This document shows, one piece after another, positions 17,518-27,497 of a stretch of 64,000 nucleotides of DNA; the stretch's first letter is position 1; every line of letters starts with the position of its first letter. The notes under the pieces are model-generated. The model worked only from the letters and a program-made list of their open reading frames with translations. It was not told the origin of the DNA and searched no databases. The position numbers and the translations under genes were made by a program. Origin of the DNA: Bacteroidales bacterium UBA5235. Lineage in GTDB: Bacteria > Bacteroidota > Bacteroidia > Bacteroidales > VadinHA17. The stretch is taken from contig DHUL01000037.1 in NCBI GenBank assembly GCA_002409145.1, forward strand, positions 58,653 through 122,652, given 5' to 3'.

Positions 17518-18408
17518 TTAACGTATTGTCCAGGTTGTATTAAACACATCCCAGCAATATACGTAGTCATCAAGAACGATTGCCATCCTGTTAATCTGGA
17601 TCACTCCGTTGTCAGTGAATGTGCCTGTCATGCTGATTCCCTTTGCTTCATCAAGGAATGAGGCATCAGTATAATTACCGGCATCCCTGATTATATCATC
17701 CGTAGCATAATAGACTGATCCGGCAAACGGGCCACCATAGGCCTCATAAATATTACCAAGGTCCTGACCTGACTCTATTGTGACAATCTTGTCGTCCATA
17801 TTGAATTTAAGAATCACAGCTTCGGTTCCAAATGAAATACCGGTAGCCTTCAGTTCAAGCTGATTATCTCCTTCAACTGTGGTTACAGTCCATAATTCAT
17901 CATTGATTCCGGGCACGAAAGTACTGATTGCCTCCACATCATAAGTTCCTATCCATGTTGTGAGGGGATGTTCATCCTCCAGTATTGTCACCAGGATTGA
18001 ATTTTGTGCAGCAACCGGGTAATTTTTGCTGTTACCTGCAATTGATACTTTAAACTGTTTATTGCCTGTGAATTTATCATCATTGGCTGGTATTACAGAC
18101 ACTGATGCAGTACCAACAGGAAGGTTGATATTCTTTGTTGACAGTGTAAAGTCGGTGCCTTCCACTGCAGGATTATCAATGCCGTCAACGGAAACCTGCA
18201 GTGTGACATCGGTAGCCTCGGTACCGGTGACACCGCCGAGATATATTGTAAATTCTCCTTCGGCATCCTCATTCAACGTGAGGACGGCTGTGTTCAAGCC
18301 GACAATGATGTTTGATTCATCATATATTACCGGATAGCTATCGTCGCAGGAAGTCATCATAAGGATGGCTACTCCGAAAATGAACAATTTTGAAAATATC
18401 TTTTTCAT
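17518..18408 (-). CDS. Calx-beta-like surface lipoprotein in SusE position
   Basis: A 296-residue predicted lipoprotein (signal peptide with lipobox MTSC, then acidic DDSYP, compatible with surface export). Residues about 35-145 resemble a Calx-beta/DUF4843-like immunoglobulin fold (LTLNEDAEGEFTIYLGGV, VEGTDFTLSTKNINLPVGTASVSVIPANDDKFTGNKQF, SILVTILEDE). The C-terminal half forms a separate beta domain of unknown type. It follows the susD-like gene by 17 bases in the position where SusE/SusF-type binding lipoproteins sit, so an auxiliary ligand-binding role at the cell surface is inferred. The ligand is unknown. Confidence 0.85.
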   Translation of the reverse strand: MKKIFSKLFIFGVAILMMTSCDDSYPVIYDESNIIVGLNTAVLTLNEDAEGEFTIYLGGVTGTEATDVTLQVSVDGIDNPAVEGTDFTLSTKNINLPVGTASVSVIPANDDKFTGNKQFKVSIAGNSKNYPVAAQNSILVTILEDEHPLTTWIGTYDVEAISTFVPGINDELWTVTTVEGDNQLELKATGISFGTEAVILKFNMDDKIVTIESGQDLGNIYEAYGGPFAGSVYYATDDIIRDAGNYTDASFLDEAKGISMTGTFTDNGVIQINRMAIVLDDYVYCWDVFNTTWTIR

Positions 18409-18425
18409 CTCTTTCTGGTTTAGAG

Positions 18426-19868
18426 TTAATAACCCGGGTTTTGTTGGCAGTTGACATTGGCGTCAATTTCTGCCTGTGGTATAGGCATGGCCCATAGGTA
18501 GTTGACAATTGCCGAGCCACCCGGGGTGAATATTACATTCTTATTTACCAGTCCGGTAAAATCTGTCCTTGAAAGTGAACGTCCGGTACGTGCAAGGTCA
18601 AAGAGTTCGTTTCCTTCGAAGCAAAGTTCCCTTCTTCTTTCAGCGTATATGTCATTGAGGGTCACAGAAGATGCAGCAGCAAGACCACGATGTATGCGGA
18701 CAGCATTAAAATCATTCAGGGCTGTAGCACCAGGGACAGAGGCATCCTCGAGCAGAGCTTCAGCACGAATGAGATACATCTCGGCAAGTCTCAGAACAGG
18801 TGTATTATATTCCCTTATTGAACCATTGCGTCCCGGATATTTCAGGCTCCAGTATTCACCCGGATAATCTTCAGGTTCGAGATAAAGATCAGCGCGAACA
18901 TCACCTGCCTCATACAGGTTGATCAGGTCCATGGATGCTGCACAGTCACCGTATCCTTCCGGATTTACCAAATAGCTTATGGCCTCCCAGTAACCATGCG
19001 AAGTGTTCGGCTCTGAGCCATCTACCTGGAAAATGATTTCAGCGCCCGGTCCGCCACTGCCCCAGTAACCATCATTATCCCATGTGGTATAATCCTCGGG
19101 GCTGAAGAGTTCAAAACCGGGGGCTCCGATAACATCGGTGGCCAGGGTTGCAGCCTCCTGCCAGTTCTCCATATAGAGGTGGACTTTAGCAAGGAGTGCC
19201 TGTGCGGCCACTTTAGTTGCCCAGGCGCCATCATCTCCTCTCGGACTGGTAACGGGAAGAAGCTCTATAGCATCTTCAAGGTCTGTAACTACCCTTTCAT
19301 AGGTCTCGCCAACGGTATTACGGGAAGGATAACCTTCCTCTGTCACCAGAACGACAGGCACACCGGGATTGCTGACACCTGCTGAATAAGGCTGGCAGTA
19401 CATGCGTGCCAGGTCAAAGTATGACAATCCCCTCAGGAAAAGGCATTCTCCCTTCAGCAGATCGATGTCAGTCTGTTCGATTCCAGCTTGCCCGAAACCA
19501 CCATCAATAACCTCTATTACGTTATTTGCCTTCGCTATGGTTGAATATGCCACCGACCAAAGCCCGGAGGTTGCACCCGGCCTGTTGTTCCATAAGTATT
19601 CGTCAGTATAGCGACCCGAAACAACAGAGCCTCTTTTTGCGTTACCCCCTTTCATGTCAGCAGTAACTATAAATCCGGCACCGTACCATTCTGTAGAACA
19701 CAACTGCGAGTAAGCACCGCCGGTTGCATTGTTGAGTCCGTCAAATGTGGAAAGAGTCTCTTTGTTCAATTGTGATAACCGGGGTTCTTTCACAAGAAAA
19801 TCTTCGCATGCTGTGGTAAACAGAACCAGAATGATTACCAGGAATATTGTATAACTTCTCGTTTTCAT
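18426..19868 (-). CDS. SusD/RagB-like nutrient-binding outer-membrane lipoprotein
   Basis: The 480-residue protein has a lipoprotein signal (MKTRSYTIFLVIILVLFTTAC) and the SusD layout: an N-terminal helical TPR-like scaffold (SQLNKETLSTFDGLNNATGGAYSQL; FLRGLSYFDLARMYCQPYS near residue 146) and the C-terminal RagB/SusD signature (LRLAEMYLIRAEALLEDAS, then AVRIHRGLAAASS, IYAERRRELCFEGNELFDLARTG). SusD-type proteins lie over the SusC barrel as a hinged lid and capture glycans or peptides. It follows susC by 19 bases. No hydrolase or dedicated sensor gene is adjacent, so the substrate is unresolved. Confidence 0.95.
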   Translation of the reverse strand: MKTRSYTIFLVIILVLFTTACEDFLVKEPRLSQLNKETLSTFDGLNNATGGAYSQLCSTEWYGAGFIVTADMKGGNAKRGSVVSGRYTDEYLWNNRPGATSGLWSVAYSTIAKANNVIEVIDGGFGQAGIEQTDIDLLKGECLFLRGLSYFDLARMYCQPYSAGVSNPGVPVVLVTEEGYPSRNTVGETYERVVTDLEDAIELLPVTSPRGDDGAWATKVAAQALLAKVHLYMENWQEAATLATDVIGAPGFELFSPEDYTTWDNDGYWGSGGPGAEIIFQVDGSEPNTSHGYWEAISYLVNPEGYGDCAASMDLINLYEAGDVRADLYLEPEDYPGEYWSLKYPGRNGSIREYNTPVLRLAEMYLIRAEALLEDASVPGATALNDFNAVRIHRGLAAASSVTLNDIYAERRRELCFEGNELFDLARTGRSLSRTDFTGLVNKNVIFTPGGSAIVNYLWAMPIPQAEIDANVNCQQNPGY

Positions 19869-19887
19869 ATCATCATCGTTTTAATGA

Positions 19888-22866
19888 TTAAAATGATACC
19901 TCAATCCCACCAATGATCTTCTTTGTCTGAGGGTAGATACCTGAGCCGCTGCCTTCAACCCCTCTTTCGGGATCCCAGAAATCTACCTTATGGAAAGTGT
20001 AAAGGTTAACAGCAGCTGCATAAATCCTCAGGTTTTGCATTTTCATCCTGGCAGTGACTGCCTTGGGGAGAGAATAGGAAAGGGTAAGGTTCTTAACCCT
20101 TAAATAAGATCCGTCGTATAACCAGCGTGTGCTGAGAGAACTGCTGGAAGCCGATACGTTATTTGCTACCGGTTTGGGGTTGCGTGCAATCTGACCAGGA
20201 GTTGTCCAGTAATCAAGCTGAGTATTGCCATAGTTGTTTGGCCAGCTGAAACCATCAGAATTGGCATACCTGTTCTCGGTCAGGCAGATGAGGTTGCCAT
20301 ATTTATATTCAAAGTTTACATCCAGGGTCAGACCCTTGTAAGATACTGCGGTATTGAAGCCTCCCGTCAGCTTGGGTTCAGGAGAGCCGGCAATGATTCT
20401 TCTTGCTTCCGAATACTTGTTGGTCAACTCTCCATCTTCATTGTACCACATTGCGTCACCATTGGCAGGGTTAACGCCGGCATAGTCAAACAGATAGAAG
20501 CTGTAGAGCCGTTCTCCGACCTTATGTAAAAGAAGGGTGTTTGATGTCGGCACAAACTGCTCATCTTTCCCAAGATCAAGTATTTCACTTTTATTATGGG
20601 AGAGATTGAAGCCTGCATTCCATTTGAAATCATTACCGGAGATAATAGAGCCGTCTATCAGAAACTCAAATCCTGCGTTCCTTATGGAACCGATATTCGA
20701 CTTGATGGACGGGAAACCTGATGTGAGTGATAACGGATAGTCAAGAAGCATATCAGTGGTCTTTCTTGAGTATACATCAAATGATCCGGTAATTCTGTCG
20801 AATAATGCAAAATCAAAACCGGCATTGTATTCACTGTTGTTTTCCCAACCCAATTCCGGGTTAGCCGGTTGTACCGGAACCATTACTGAGATGGCATTGT
20901 ATTCTGCAGGACGGTATAAACCAAACTGTTCATAGTCGCCAATATTAAAGTTGCCGCTTATACCATAACTGCCCCTGAGCTTGAGCATATTGACAAAACT
21001 GATGTCTTCCATAAAAGCTTCATTATGGATGTTCCATGAGGCACCCAGCGACCAGAAGGTACCCCACCTGTTTTTTTCACCGAAACGCGATGAACCATCT
21101 GATCTCAGGCTGGCCTGCAGATAATACTTACTGTCAAAATTGTAATACATGACGCCAAAGAAAGACAGTATGGAGTAGGCTGATTCAAAATAGTCAGCAT
21201 CGTCATCCTCGGCAGTTGCAGTATTTGGGAAGGGTATATCAGGATGAACTCCTGGAGAATAGATGAAATATTCGTTATAATTATATCTTGAAGCCTCCTG
21301 ACCTGCAACCACTGACAAAGAATGCCTGTCAAATTCATTGCTGTAGTTGAGTGTATTGGAAGTTGTTAGCAAAAGATACTTGGTTCTGGATACCTGTAGT
21401 GTTCCGGTTTCCTCTCCGTAATTGGCTTCCGGGGTCCAGAGTCTCGCTCCTTCCCCGTCGGTCAGTTCTATACCATTTGTGGTCTTTGCGGTGAGTCCTT
21501 TGATAATGTTATATTCCAGATATCCATTCCCGTTAAGCTTGTACTGTTTCTCCCACTGCGAATCATAATCAGCCGTGGCCCTGGGATTTGTATAGTTATT
21601 CTCAGGGATGTTGAGATTGTATGTTCCATCTTCATTATAAAGCGGAGTAAAAGGCTTGATCATAATCATCGAAAACAGGGGATTAGCAAAGTATAAACTC
21701 TGCATGGCAATGTCATTTGCCTTTGAGTATGCACCATTTATGCGTGTTCCCAGCTTTAGTTTATTGCTGATCTTATGATCAATGTTGGAACGTACTGCAT
21801 ACTTCTTGTAATCAGACCCATAAACAATACCCTGATGATCATCATAAACGAGTGAGAAGAAGTTGGCTGTTTTGTCTGTACCTCCCTCGGCGCTTATTTC
21901 GGCAGAATATATGTTGCCGGTCCTGGTAAGCTCTTTTTTCCAATCCGTTACCGGTCCGTCAAGTAATGACAAGGGGAAATAATAGGCTGCCCTGGTCGGG
22001 TCATCCGGATTGCCTCCGGCGTTTGTAACGGCAAGCCTCTGATATGTAAGGTATTCCTCAGCAGTCAGGGGGCGATAACCATTATCATTTGCCAGCTGTT
22101 CCACTCCGTAGGAGGCGCGGAAGTTAATCTTCGTTGCACCGGATTTACCTGATTTGGTAGTGATAAGGATAACCCCGTTTGCAGCCCGCGAACCGTAGAT
22201 GCTTGAAGCAGCGGCGTCCTTGAGGATCGTCATCGACTCAACATCATTCGGGTTAAGTGATGCAAGCGCGTTACCTGTGTTGGTGAAGTAACTCTGATTA
22301 CCCGACAATACAGGAATTCCGTCTATTACATACAGAGGTTCAGTACCGGCATTAATAGAACTGATGCCACGGATACGTATCTCCGAGGCAGCTCCGGGCT
22401 GCCCGGATGTAGAGGTTACCTGAACACCGGCCACCTTCCCGGTAAGCATCTTTTCAATACTTGTTTCAGGGATGTTCTTGATTTCAGCACTCCTGACCTC
22501 ACCGACTGATCCCGTGCTGGCCTCTCGTTTCTGCACGCCATAAGCCACCACGATCACCTCCTCAAGGTTCAGAAGATCAGGTTGCATGGCAATATCAATG
22601 ATGTTACCTGCACCTACGGTAACTTCCTGTGTCTTCTGGCCCGTAAACCTGTACACAAGGATCTGTCCCTCCGAGGCTTTAATTGAATACTGACCATCAG
22701 TGTCGGTCACTACCCCTGTTGTGGTCCCCTTTACCTGAACAGTCACTCCCGGTATGCCCAAATTGTCTTCTGTGCCGGTAACAGTTCCGGTAATTAACTT
22801 TTCCTGGGCAAAGGCAGTTGCCAGGAATCCACATAGTACCATAAATACTAAAATTCCCCTTTTCAT
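19888..22866 (-). CDS. SusC/RagA-family TonB-linked outer-membrane transporter
   Basis: The 992-residue protein begins with a signal peptide, a CarboxypepD_reg-like beta sandwich (GTVTGTEDNLGIPGVTVQVKG at about 25-45), a TonB-box-like segment followed by EEVIVVAYGVQKREASTGSVG, and a plug domain with the SusC signature IRIRGISSINAGTEPLYVIDGIPV. A 22-stranded barrel occupies the rest and ends in IIGGIEVSF, with the terminal Phe used for barrel assembly. It imports bulky ligands using TonB/ExbBD energy. It leads a three-gene operon with the SusD-like and Calx-beta lipoproteins. A TonB protein that could energise it is encoded at 62849, though genomes usually carry several. Confidence 0.96.
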   Translation of the reverse strand: MKRGILVFMVLCGFLATAFAQEKLITGTVTGTEDNLGIPGVTVQVKGTTTGVVTDTDGQYSIKASEGQILVYRFTGQKTQEVTVGAGNIIDIAMQPDLLNLEEVIVVAYGVQKREASTGSVGEVRSAEIKNIPETSIEKMLTGKVAGVQVTSTSGQPGAASEIRIRGISSINAGTEPLYVIDGIPVLSGNQSYFTNTGNALASLNPNDVESMTILKDAAASSIYGSRAANGVILITTKSGKSGATKINFRASYGVEQLANDNGYRPLTAEEYLTYQRLAVTNAGGNPDDPTRAAYYFPLSLLDGPVTDWKKELTRTGNIYSAEISAEGGTDKTANFFSLVYDDHQGIVYGSDYKKYAVRSNIDHKISNKLKLGTRINGAYSKANDIAMQSLYFANPLFSMIMIKPFTPLYNEDGTYNLNIPENNYTNPRATADYDSQWEKQYKLNGNGYLEYNIIKGLTAKTTNGIELTDGEGARLWTPEANYGEETGTLQVSRTKYLLLTTSNTLNYSNEFDRHSLSVVAGQEASRYNYNEYFIYSPGVHPDIPFPNTATAEDDDADYFESAYSILSFFGVMYYNFDSKYYLQASLRSDGSSRFGEKNRWGTFWSLGASWNIHNEAFMEDISFVNMLKLRGSYGISGNFNIGDYEQFGLYRPAEYNAISVMVPVQPANPELGWENNSEYNAGFDFALFDRITGSFDVYSRKTTDMLLDYPLSLTSGFPSIKSNIGSIRNAGFEFLIDGSIISGNDFKWNAGFNLSHNKSEILDLGKDEQFVPTSNTLLLHKVGERLYSFYLFDYAGVNPANGDAMWYNEDGELTNKYSEARRIIAGSPEPKLTGGFNTAVSYKGLTLDVNFEYKYGNLICLTENRYANSDGFSWPNNYGNTQLDYWTTPGQIARNPKPVANNVSASSSSLSTRWLYDGSYLRVKNLTLSYSLPKAVTARMKMQNLRIYAAAVNLYTFHKVDFWDPERGVEGSGSGIYPQTKKIIGGIEVSF

Positions 22867-22978
22867 AACTTTTCAAAATGTTTAGCAATTTTGTAGTAGT
22901 TCCAAATATGCAAATACATACTAGAAATCAAACTCCCATTGTTAAAAAAAATTGTTTCAGGGCATCCCCCTTTTTCCT

Positions 22979-22986
22979 TAAATTTG
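22979..22986 (+). promoter_or_regulatory. -7 promoter element of dnaE
   Basis: TAAATTTG matches TAnnTTTG, 40 bases ahead of the dnaE start, in a 160-base divergent region shared with susC. A TTG lies 24 bases upstream. For susC I see only imperfect candidates. Confidence 0.5.
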
Positions 22987-23026
22987 TCAGCAGGTGAGGT
23001 GAAAATCAGGTAACAAACAGTTTTTT

Positions 23027-26000
23027 ATGTCTTTATTTGTTCATTTACACGTACATACACAATATTCCATTCTTGACGGGGCATCAGCCGTAAAAACTCT
23101 GGTCCGAAGGGCGAATGAACTGGGAATGAAAGCTCTTGCCATCACTGACCATGGGAACATGTTCGGCGTAAAAGAATTCCATGATGCAGCTACTGCTGCA
23201 TCCATAAAACCCATTATCGGATGCGAAATCTACGTGGCACGGACAAGCCTTGAAGACAAAACATCCGTGGAGGACCGCTCCGGTGACCATCTTATATTAC
23301 TGGCAAAAAACAAAACCGGGTACCGGAACCTGATCAAACTGGTTTCAGAAGCATGGATCCGGGGCTTCTATTACAAGCCACGCATTGACAAGGAGCTTCT
23401 CCGTAAGCATCGTGAGGGACTTATCGCTTCTTCCGCCTGCATTGCCGGAGAGGCGGCGCAGGAAATACTGACGGGAAACATACGTGCAGCTGAGGAAGCC
23501 ATCCTTTCATACAGTGAGATCTTCGGTGACGACTACTACCTTGAGGTGCAACGCCACGAAACAACTGATCCGACAGCCGATGTTACCGTCTTCCCCCAGC
23601 AGCAACGGGTGATAGCCGCATACCGTGAGCTGGCAGCAAAACACAATATTAAAATAATAGCCTCTAACGACGTCCACTTCATAATGAAGGATGACGCCGA
23701 GGCTCACGATCGTCTTATTTGCCTCAATACGGGCAAGGATATCGATGACCTTAAGAGACTTCGCTATACCAAACAGGAGTACCTGAAGAGTGCAGATGAG
23801 ATGCTGGACATCTTTGCCGATATTCCCGAGGCGGTCAGCAACACTGTGGACCTGGCAGATAAGGTTGAGTATTACAAGCTTAACAGCGAGCCCATAATGC
23901 CGGAATTCTTGATCCCCGGCGAATTTGCCGACAAGGACGAATACCTCCGGCACCTGACGATGAAAGGAGCAGCAGAGCGGTGGGAGACTATCACACCTGA
24001 AATACAGTCACGCATTGATTTTGAGCTCTCAGTAATCAAAAACATGGGCTTCCCCGGCTACTTCCTGATAGTGCAGGATTTCCTGAAGGCTGCCCGCGGG
24101 ATGGGCGTATGGGTCGGTCCGGGCAGGGGATCTGCTGCCGGTAGTGCCGTAGCCTATTCTCTCCGGATCACTGACATTGATCCCATAAAGTATAATCTCC
24201 TCTTCGAAAGATTCCTCAACCCTGACCGCATCTCGATGCCTGACATAGACATTGACTTCGACGAAGACGGCCGTGAGAAGGTACTCAGGTACGTGGTTGA
24301 AAAGTACGGTCATGACCGTGTGGCACATATCATAACCTTCGGCACCATGGCCGCCAAGATGGCTATCAGGGATGTTGCCCGCGTACAGAAACTGCCTCTT
24401 CCCGAAGCAATAAGGCTGACTAAGCTGGTGCCCGACAGACCCGGCACAACCCTGGCATCAGCTTACGAGGAAGTGCCTGAGCTGCTGAAGGAGAAGGAGT
24501 CAAAGGAACCACTGGTAGCCCAGACACTGAAGTATGCAGAGGTGCTAGAAGGAAGCATCAGGCAGACCGGTGTCCACGCCTGCGGAATAATTATAGGCAA
24601 GGATAACCTGTCAGAACATATACCCATCTGTACTGCGAAGGATACTGACCTCTATGTGACCCAGTACGAAGGCAACCACGTTGAGTCAGTGGGGCTTCTG
24701 AAAATGGACTTTCTTGGTCTGAAAACCCTTTCAATCATGAAGGATGCCGTTGACAATATTAAAAAGTCAAAAGGCATAACAATTGACCTCCAGACCCTGG
24801 AACTCGATGACCGGGTTACATATGAACTCTTCAGCAACGGTGAGACAACAGGCGTATTCCAGTTTGAATCTGTCGGTATGAAACGGTACCTCCGCGAACT
24901 GAAGCCAAACCAGTTCGGTGACCTTATCGCCATGAACGCTCTCTACCGCCCCGGACCGATGGACTATATACCGCAGTTCATCAGGCGCAAGCACGGGAAG
25001 GAAAAGATCTCATACGAGGTGCCGGCCATGGAAAAGTATCTTAAAGAAACATACGGCATCACTGTTTACCAGGAACAGGTGATGCTTCTCTCACAGGAAC
25101 TGGGAGGTTTTTCCAAAGGCCAGGCCGACTCGCTGCGCAAGGCGATGGGCAAAAAGAAGCGTGACATCATGGACAGGCTCAAGGAGCAGTTCATTGAGGG
25201 TTGCCGCAGGAACGAATATGACCAGAACACAATAAACAAGATATGGTCAGACTGGGAATCGTTCGCTCAATATGCCTTCAACAAGTCACACTCAACCTGT
25301 TATGCGCTGATAGCCTACCAGACGGGATACCTCAAGGCACATTACCCGGCAGAGTTCATGGCGGCAGTACTGAGCCGCAACATCAGTGATATAAAGAAGA
25401 TCACCGTCATGATGGAGGAGACCAGGCGAATGGGGATAGAAGTTCTTGGCCCTGACGTAAATGAGAGCCTCCTGCAGTTCACCGTCAACCGTAACGGCAA
25501 CATCAGGTTCGGACTGGGCGCCATCAAGGGTGTGGGTGAGAATGCAGTACTCCACCTGATTGAGGAAAGGGAAAAGAACGGTCCATACAAAGATATTTAT
25601 GATCTTGCAGAAAGGGTGAACCTGAACACTGTCAACAAAAAAATGCTTGAAGCCCTGGTGGTATCAGGCGCCCTCGACGGGCTTCAGGGGATGACCAGGG
25701 CCCAGTACTTCGCCGCTGACGGCAAGGGCTCCAGCTTCCTCGAAAGCCTTATCCGTTACGGCAACAACGTGAAGAACATCAGGAACAGCACCCAGCAGTC
25801 ACTCTTCGGCGACACCGGCGGATTTGACCTGGTACGTCCCGAACCGGCACCATGCCCCGAATGGTCAAAGCTTGAAAGACTTAACAAGGAAAAGGAGGTT
25901 ATCGGCATCTACCTCTCATCACACCCTCTTGATGATTTCAAACTTGAGATCAGCACATTCTGCAATGCAAACCTGACCGACCTTCAGAACCTGAGTGAGT

Positions 26001-26512
26001 TCGCCAACCGTGATGTCTGCGTCGCCGGTATCGTGAGTGACACCCGCAGCGGGGTGACCAGGAACGGCAAACCCTTCGGGGGATTCACCCTGCAGGATTA
26101 TACTGATTCGTTCTCCTTCCTGCTGTTTGACAAGGATTATGTTTCCTTCAGCAACTACTTCAGGAATGACTATCAGCTCCTTGTAAGAGGGAGGGTGCAG
26201 GGAAGACATTTCAACCCCGAGGAGCTTGAATTCAAGATAAAGGAGATCCACCTCCTGACTGCCGTCAGGGAAGACCTGATAACATCAATCACCATAAAAC
26301 TGAAACCGGAACTGGTTAATCCTGAATTCATTAAAAACCTTAAGTCAGTCATATCGGAAAACCCCGGGAACAAATCTCTGAAATTCCTGTTGATTGACCA
26401 TGATGAAAGGATTACCATCCCGCTCTTCTCGCGAAGTATAAAGGCAGGTATCACTGATGAGCTTATCGGATGGCTTGAAGATAATCCGGAACTCGGTTTT
26501 AAAGTAAATTAG
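23027..26512 (+). CDS. dnaE: DNA polymerase III subunit alpha
   Basis: This 1161-residue C-family replicative polymerase starts with a PHP domain (FVHLHVHTQYSILDGAS, with ITDHGNMFGV following). The palm carries the catalytic acidic residues in SMPDIDIDFDEDGREKV (about residue 404) and the GPGRGSAAGSAVAY motif (about 365). The thumb/fingers region contains ALYRPGPMDYIPQFIRRKHG and FNKSHSTCYALIAYQTGYLKAHYP. A helix-hairpin-helix and an OB-fold (RDVCVAGIVSDTRSG) follow, with the C-terminal tau-binding region at the end. It is the DnaE1 type: length and order are normal, and there is no PolC-style internal exonuclease. Confidence 0.98.
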   Translation: MSLFVHLHVHTQYSILDGASAVKTLVRRANELGMKALAITDHGNMFGVKEFHDAATAASIKPIIGCEIYVARTSLEDKTSVEDRSGDHLILLAKNKTGYRNLIKLVSEAWIRGFYYKPRIDKELLRKHREGLIASSACIAGEAAQEILTGNIRAAEEAILSYSEIFGDDYYLEVQRHETTDPTADVTVFPQQQRVIAAYRELAAKHNIKIIASNDVHFIMKDDAEAHDRLICLNTGKDIDDLKRLRYTKQEYLKSADEMLDIFADIPEAVSNTVDLADKVEYYKLNSEPIMPEFLIPGEFADKDEYLRHLTMKGAAERWETITPEIQSRIDFELSVIKNMGFPGYFLIVQDFLKAARGMGVWVGPGRGSAAGSAVAYSLRITDIDPIKYNLLFERFLNPDRISMPDIDIDFDEDGREKVLRYVVEKYGHDRVAHIITFGTMAAKMAIRDVARVQKLPLPEAIRLTKLVPDRPGTTLASAYEEVPELLKEKESKEPLVAQTLKYAEVLEGSIRQTGVHACGIIIGKDNLSEHIPICTAKDTDLYVTQYEGNHVESVGLLKMDFLGLKTLSIMKDAVDNIKKSKGITIDLQTLELDDRVTYELFSNGETTGVFQFESVGMKRYLRELKPNQFGDLIAMNALYRPGPMDYIPQFIRRKHGKEKISYEVPAMEKYLKETYGITVYQEQVMLLSQELGGFSKGQADSLRKAMGKKKRDIMDRLKEQFIEGCRRNEYDQNTINKIWSDWESFAQYAFNKSHSTCYALIAYQTGYLKAHYPAEFMAAVLSRNISDIKKITVMMEETRRMGIEVLGPDVNESLLQFTVNRNGNIRFGLGAIKGVGENAVLHLIEEREKNGPYKDIYDLAERVNLNTVNKKMLEALVVSGALDGLQGMTRAQYFAADGKGSSFLESLIRYGNNVKNIRNSTQQSLFGDTGGFDLVRPEPAPCPEWSKLERLNKEKEVIGIYLSSHPLDDFKLEISTFCNANLTDLQNLSEFANRDVCVAGIVSDTRSGVTRNGKPFGGFTLQDYTDSFSFLLFDKDYVSFSNYFRNDYQLLVRGRVQGRHFNPEELEFKIKEIHLLTAVREDLITSITIKLKPELVNPEFIKNLKSVISENPGNKSLKFLLIDHDERITIPLFSRSIKAGITDELIGWLEDNPELGFKVN

Positions 26513-26513
26513 G

Positions 26514-26521
26514 TATCTTTG
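26514..26521 (+). promoter_or_regulatory. -7 promoter element of trxA
   Basis: TATCTTTG matches TAnnTTTG, beginning 2 bases after the dnaE stop and 37 bases before the trxA start, so trxA probably has its own promoter. Confidence 0.6.
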
Positions 26522-26558
26522 AAACGGAAAGAAAGTAATTAAAGAAACATATAACATT

Positions 26559-26876
26559 ATGGCACAACAAGTTAACGACAGCAATTTTGATGAGGTAGTA
26601 TTGAAGTCAGACAAACCGGTTATTGTTGATTTCTGGGCTGAATGGTGCGGACCCTGCAGAATGATAGCTCCCTACATTGAACAGATAGCAGAGGCTTACA
26701 AGGAGAAAGCGCTGGTCGTTAAGTGTGACGTTGACAGCTCCCCTGAAGTTGCCCGCCGGTTTATGATAAGAAATATCCCGACTGTGCTTTATTTCAAAAA
26801 CGGTGAGGTGGTTGACAAGCAGGTGGGCGCCGCTGCCCGCTCTGCCTTCGAGGCCAAGCTCACTCCCCTGCTATGA
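26559..26876 (+). CDS. trxA: Thioredoxin
   Basis: A 105-residue classical thioredoxin with the redox motif WAEWCGPCRM (Cys-Gly-Pro-Cys at about 32-35) and the cis-Pro loop in IRNIPTVLYFKNG. It has no signal peptide, so it is a cytoplasmic protein-disulfide reductant that serves enzymes such as ribonucleotide reductase. Length and motif spacing are normal. The LOG-family gene begins 7 bases after its stop and is probably cotranscribed. Confidence 0.96.
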   Translation: MAQQVNDSNFDEVVLKSDKPVIVDFWAEWCGPCRMIAPYIEQIAEAYKEKALVVKCDVDSSPEVARRFMIRNIPTVLYFKNGEVVDKQVGAAARSAFEAKLTPLL

Positions 26877-26883
26877 TAACAGT

Positions 26884-27459
26884 ATGAAGGTATGTGTTTT
26901 TGCAGCCTCCAGCAGCCGTATTGACCCTGCTTATATGAAAGCGGCTGAAGAACTGGGCGTGGCATTTGCCAGGCACAGGGTTCATGCTGTGTTCGGCGGA
27001 GGAGGCATAGGACTGATGGGGGTATTCGCCGATTCACTGATGACTCATGGCGGCACCCTGACCGGAGTAATCCCGGGTTTTATGATAGATGAGGGCTGGG
27101 GACACAGCGGGGTGAGTGATATGATTGTCACCCCTGACATGTCAGAGAGGAAGAAAACCATCTTCGCCATGTCAGATGCTGCAGTAGCTCTTCCCGGCGG
27201 CGTGGGGACACTCGAAGAACTAACGGAAGTTATCACCCTTAAGCAACTGGGTCAGTTCAACAAACCTATCGTAATCATTAATGTCAACGGTTTCTATGAC
27301 CACCTGATCGAGTTTTTTGACCATATGGTCAGGGGTCACTTCATGAGACTGGAACACAAGGATATATGGCAGATAGTTACCACTGCCGATGAGGTTGTGC
27401 CGGCCATTATCAATTATACCGGCTGGCATGCCGATCCCAGGGTGATTGCCAGGATATAA
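26884..27459 (+). CDS. LOG-family (TIGR00730) putative nucleoside-5'-monophosphate phosphoribohydrolase
   Basis: The 191-residue Rossmann-fold protein begins MKVCVFAASSSRIDPAYM, contains FGGGGIGLMG for phosphate binding, and carries the diagnostic LPGGVGTLEELTEV motif of LOG/lysine-decarboxylase-like proteins. Characterised members hydrolyse cytokinin riboside monophosphate or other NMPs to base and ribose 5-phosphate; the bacterial role is usually nucleotide salvage. The start is taken at MKVCVF because an in-frame ATG 81 bases upstream lies inside trxA and gives an unrelated sequence. Confidence 0.92.
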   Translation: MKVCVFAASSSRIDPAYMKAAEELGVAFARHRVHAVFGGGGIGLMGVFADSLMTHGGTLTGVIPGFMIDEGWGHSGVSDMIVTPDMSERKKTIFAMSDAAVALPGGVGTLEELTEVITLKQLGQFNKPIVIINVNGFYDHLIEFFDHMVRGHFMRLEHKDIWQIVTTADEVVPAIINYTGWHADPRVIARI

Positions 27460-27497
27460 CCCGACTCATTGAAAGCGTCTGAAAGGCATGCTGTTAT

